From contig JBFWVA010000002.1 in assembly GCA_050246995.1 (NCBI GenBank), forward strand, positions 1 to 64,000: a stretch of 64,000 nt of DNA, written 5' to 3'. Shown piece by piece: positions 61,775-64,000 of this stretch (within the stretch, counting starts at the first letter, position 1; every line of letters begins with the position of its first letter). This DNA comes from SHVO01 sp050246995. GTDB lineage: Bacteria; Pseudomonadota; Alphaproteobacteria; Rhodospirillales; Rhodospirillaceae. The notes below the pieces were generated by a model. The model was not told the DNA's origin and made no database searches. It saw nothing but the letters and a program-made list of their open reading frames with translations. Made by a program: the position numbers and the translations under genes.

Positions 61775-63756
61775 TTGAAGTTCGTTGTCAACGACAGGCG
61801 GAACGAACGCGGCGCCATCCGGTTCAGGGTCTCGTTGCGGTTCGCCGTCCAGGTGTCCTCATCGAACACATTGCCCATGCGCGCGCGTAACGTCGCCGGC
61901 ACATCCCCAAGCTGGAAGGAATAGCGCAAGCCAAGGTCCAACGTCGTATAGCCCGGTGTGTAAACGCCCGCGCGTGGGTTGAGCAGCGTCTTCGAGTAGT
62001 AGTTCACCTGGCCGTCGATCGACAGGCCTTTCAGGAACGCGAGCTGATACGTCACGTTCACCAGCGCATTCAGCTTCGACACCCCGACCGCGCGTCCGAT
62101 AAGCACGCCGCGATCGATGAGTTCGCCGCGGCGGTCCGCATCCAGAAGCACCAGGCCGCTGACAATGTTGATCGACGAGGTCGGCCGGCCGACGAAAGAC
62201 AGCTCGAGCCCGCGGTGGCGCGCATCGCCGATCAGGCCGTAGACATTGTTCGCGTCCAGCCCCGGCGTCGGCTTCTCGATCTCGAACAACGAACTGATGA
62301 ACGTCATCGCCGGTGAAATGCGGTAGCGCAGGCCCAGTTCGTACTGGGTCGCGAGCACCGCCGGCAGCACTTCGTTGCGGTTCGCCGCGTTATTGGGCGC
62401 GGTTCCGGATTCTTCCAGGCCGCGCACCGTGGTCGCGAACAGCGTAAGGCTTTCCGTCGGCGTGAACGTCGCCGCGAAATCGTAGAGCCAGGGCGAAGCC
62501 TGGTTGCTCAGGGTCGGCTGCCCCGGCGGCGTGCGGTCCTTCTCATAGCGCGTCTTCATGACGGCGCCGCGCAGCCAAACGGATTCGGTTAGATCGGCTT
62601 CATATCCGACGCCGGCCATCACCTGGCGCGTTTCGTCGAACGTGGGAGCGGCATCGGCCAGCGGCGCGGGCGCCGGCATCGACGTCGCAAGTCCCGCCTT
62701 CATGTCGAAAAAGCCCAGCGGCGCCGCCGCGCCGGGGCGGATATTGCTGTCGGACACGCGCCAGCGCAGGGTCCCGAACACACGCTGACCCGGCGTCAGC
62801 TGCCAATGCATACGCGTTTCCACCGCCTTCGAACTCGCGTCGCTTTCACGCCCGCGCACGACGGTGGCTGTGCCCGTCCCGGTGCCGTCGATCGTGAGAG
62901 TGGTGAAGTCCTGGCGCCAGCGGTCGAGCTTCGTCCACACAAACGACGTCTGCAGCGCCGCCGCGTCGGAGAAATTGTAGCGCGCGATGGCGCCCGAGGC
63001 GAACTGCCACTGGCTGAAGTGCGCCCAATCGGCCCAATAGCGGTTGGGGACCGGCATCGCCTCCGGAAGCGCCGTACCGGACAAGACGAAGCCGTAGTCG
63101 CCACCCGGCTTATAAAACCGGTCGGCGGAGAACATGCCGCGCACTTGTAATTTGTCGTTCGGCCGCCACGTGGGCACGAAGGCGAAGTGACGCGGGCGGC
63201 GCTTCTGCCCGTCGTATCCCGTGTCGTTCATGATGTTGACGCCGTACGCCGCGCCGATCACGCCGTCGCTGGTGGCCGCGGATCCCTTGAGCAGCCATGC
63301 ATGCCCACCGTAGTCGCGCACCGGCGAGGCTTCGAATTCCTCGCGCATGCCGGGCGTTGCGGTCGCCAAGCGGTATTCGACAATCCCGGACGGCGCCGGG
63401 AAATCGACGCCGAGCGCGTTGATGCCGACGCGGATGGTGGTGCCGTCGAGGGTCAACGGAACAATATTGGCCGAGCGGATGAAGTAGGCGCCGTCGAGAC
63501 GGTAGTTCCCGGAATCCTGCAGGCTGAAGCCGCGCACCGCTTGCTCGTTATAAAGGCCGATCTGCTCCGAGCCGACCTTTTCGCCGAACGCATCGACCGC
63601 GACGGTCGCGACGTTGGTCGCCGACTGCGCAAACGTTTCCGCGGCGGGAAGGACACTGAAAGCGGACGCGAGCAGACAGTTGCGCATCAGACGCCGCGCC
63701 GTGTTCGCCGGCACTTCGCCGCGCATGCGCGCGCAAAGCTGGCTGCCGATGTACAT
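61768..63756 (-). CDS. TonB-dependent receptor
   Basis: 662-aa outer-membrane receptor. The signal sequence is at the N-terminus (LLASAFSVLPAAETFAQ). A plug domain (ATVAVDAFGEKVGSEQIGLYNEQAVRGFSLQ ... GIVEYRLATATPG) precedes a beta-barrel with typical aromatic strands and the late GLRYRISPAMTF and LDLGLRYSFQLGDVPATLRARMGNVFDEDTW blocks. The start at 63756 has a G-rich site upstream; later ATGs are possible. It imports a siderophore or other large substrate; which one is not evident. Confidence 0.88.
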   Translation of the reverse strand: MYIGSQLCARMRGEVPANTARRLMRNCLLASAFSVLPAAETFAQSATNVATVAVDAFGEKVGSEQIGLYNEQAVRGFSLQDSGNYRLDGAYFIRSANIVPLTLDGTTIRVGINALGVDFPAPSGIVEYRLATATPGMREEFEASPVRDYGGHAWLLKGSAATSDGVIGAAYGVNIMNDTGYDGQKRRPRHFAFVPTWRPNDKLQVRGMFSADRFYKPGGDYGFVLSGTALPEAMPVPNRYWADWAHFSQWQFASGAIARYNFSDAAALQTSFVWTKLDRWRQDFTTLTIDGTGTGTATVVRGRESDASSKAVETRMHWQLTPGQRVFGTLRWRVSDSNIRPGAAAPLGFFDMKAGLATSMPAPAPLADAAPTFDETRQVMAGVGYEADLTESVWLRGAVMKTRYEKDRTPPGQPTLSNQASPWLYDFAATFTPTESLTLFATTVRGLEESGTAPNNAANRNEVLPAVLATQYELGLRYRISPAMTFISSLFEIEKPTPGLDANNVYGLIGDARHRGLELSFVGRPTSSINIVSGLVLLDADRRGELIDRGVLIGRAVGVSKLNALVNVTYQLAFLKGLSIDGQVNYYSKTLLNPRAGVYTPGYTTLDLGLRYSFQLGDVPATLRARMGNVFDEDTWTANRNETLNRMAPRSFRLSLTTNFNH

Positions 63757-63917
63757 GAGTCCCCCCCGAGGCGGAACGAACCTTGTCTTCAAGGCGTCCG
63801 CAAAGAGGTCGTTGTCTCAATGAAGGGGGCGCGCCGTCAATGCGGTTCCGGGTTGCAGACACGTCGCAATTTGTATCGCGCGTGTAACAGCGCGAGGGCT
63901 GAACGGCAGCGAGGGAG

Positions 63918-63994
63918 TGGCGACCCCGGAGGGATTCGAACCCCCGACCACCCGCTTAGAAGGCGGGTGCTCTATCCAGCTGAGCTACGGGGTC
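63918..63994 (-). tRNA. tRNA-Arg (anticodon TCT)
   Basis: Minus-strand cloverleaf: acceptor GACCCCG/CGGGGTC, discriminator G, CCA encoded, D arm TAGCTCAGCTGGATAGAGCA, anticodon arm CCCGC-CTTCTAA-GCGGG, T arm GGTTCGAATCC. It reads AGA/AGG arginine codons. Confidence 0.97.
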
Positions 63995-64000
63995 GTGAGA

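Noticed and set aside
63918..63994. tRNA-Arg as the prophage attachment site
   Set aside because: No second copy of the tRNA 3' end was seen at the phage block edge, and a TonB receptor gene separates them.

Overview
The window is a GC-rich chromosomal segment of an alphaproteobacterium. The evidence is a DivK-type single-domain response regulator next to rpmG, a zinc-free L33, GatCAB, RpoH, the linked ferredoxin/TrxR-type ferredoxin reductase pair, and pyrB followed by a dihydroorotase lacking its metal-binding HxH. The order or genus cannot be fixed from sequence inspection alone. There is a tRNA-Ser(GCT) at the left edge and a tRNA-Arg(TCT) at the right edge, both on the minus strand.

Left half (1-34 kb), mostly housekeeping. 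gatC-gatA-gatB (minus) faces ruvX-pyrB-pyrC'-plsY-dprA-topA-rnr-S41 protease-rpmG (plus), a long run with several stop/start overlaps that ends at a clear terminator. Minus-strand genes follow: divK, purU, rpoH, ridA, cfa, a COG2509 flavoprotein, prfC, a 2Fe-2S ferredoxin, its reductase, and a molybdenum-hydroxylase maturation operon (split XdhC plus a MoeA/MocA fusion). A phoH-like gene with its own promoter, ubiX with a TIGR02444 gene, a dienelactone hydrolase and a K+/H+ antiporter follow.

Middle (34-48.5 kb), accessory metabolism and envelope. It holds a flavin reductase, an APC permease, ArsC, a PRC-barrel protein, a large unrecognised protein, an Hpt-REC-REC-GGDEF (PleD-like) protein, a Nudix hydrolase, a sulfurtransferase, an Mpo1-like protein and a YheT-type hydrolase. 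A surface-polysaccharide block comes next: GT2, GT4, and an O-antigen-ligase/GT4 fusion.

Right part (48.5-61.8 kb), a defective prophage. From one end it has spanins Rz1/Rz in overlapping frames, a lytic transglycosylase, holin-like small membrane proteins, a 709-aa virion protein, a glycine-rich fibre, a small structural protein, and a chimera in which the ATPase half of the large terminase is fused to a tail-fibre-like C-terminus. A small-terminase-like gene, a LexA/CI-like S24 repressor and a separate repressor-type promoter complete it. Portal, capsid and integrase genes are not seen. Three extra genes sit among the structural genes: two paralogous plus-strand proteins with a DxD motif (glycosyltransferase-like) and an MptE/DUF115-like protein whose 3' end is repeated upstream of it. 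A prophage-borne surface-glycan modification set beside the host polysaccharide locus is the most interesting hypothesis here. A TonB-dependent receptor and the tRNA-Arg close the window.
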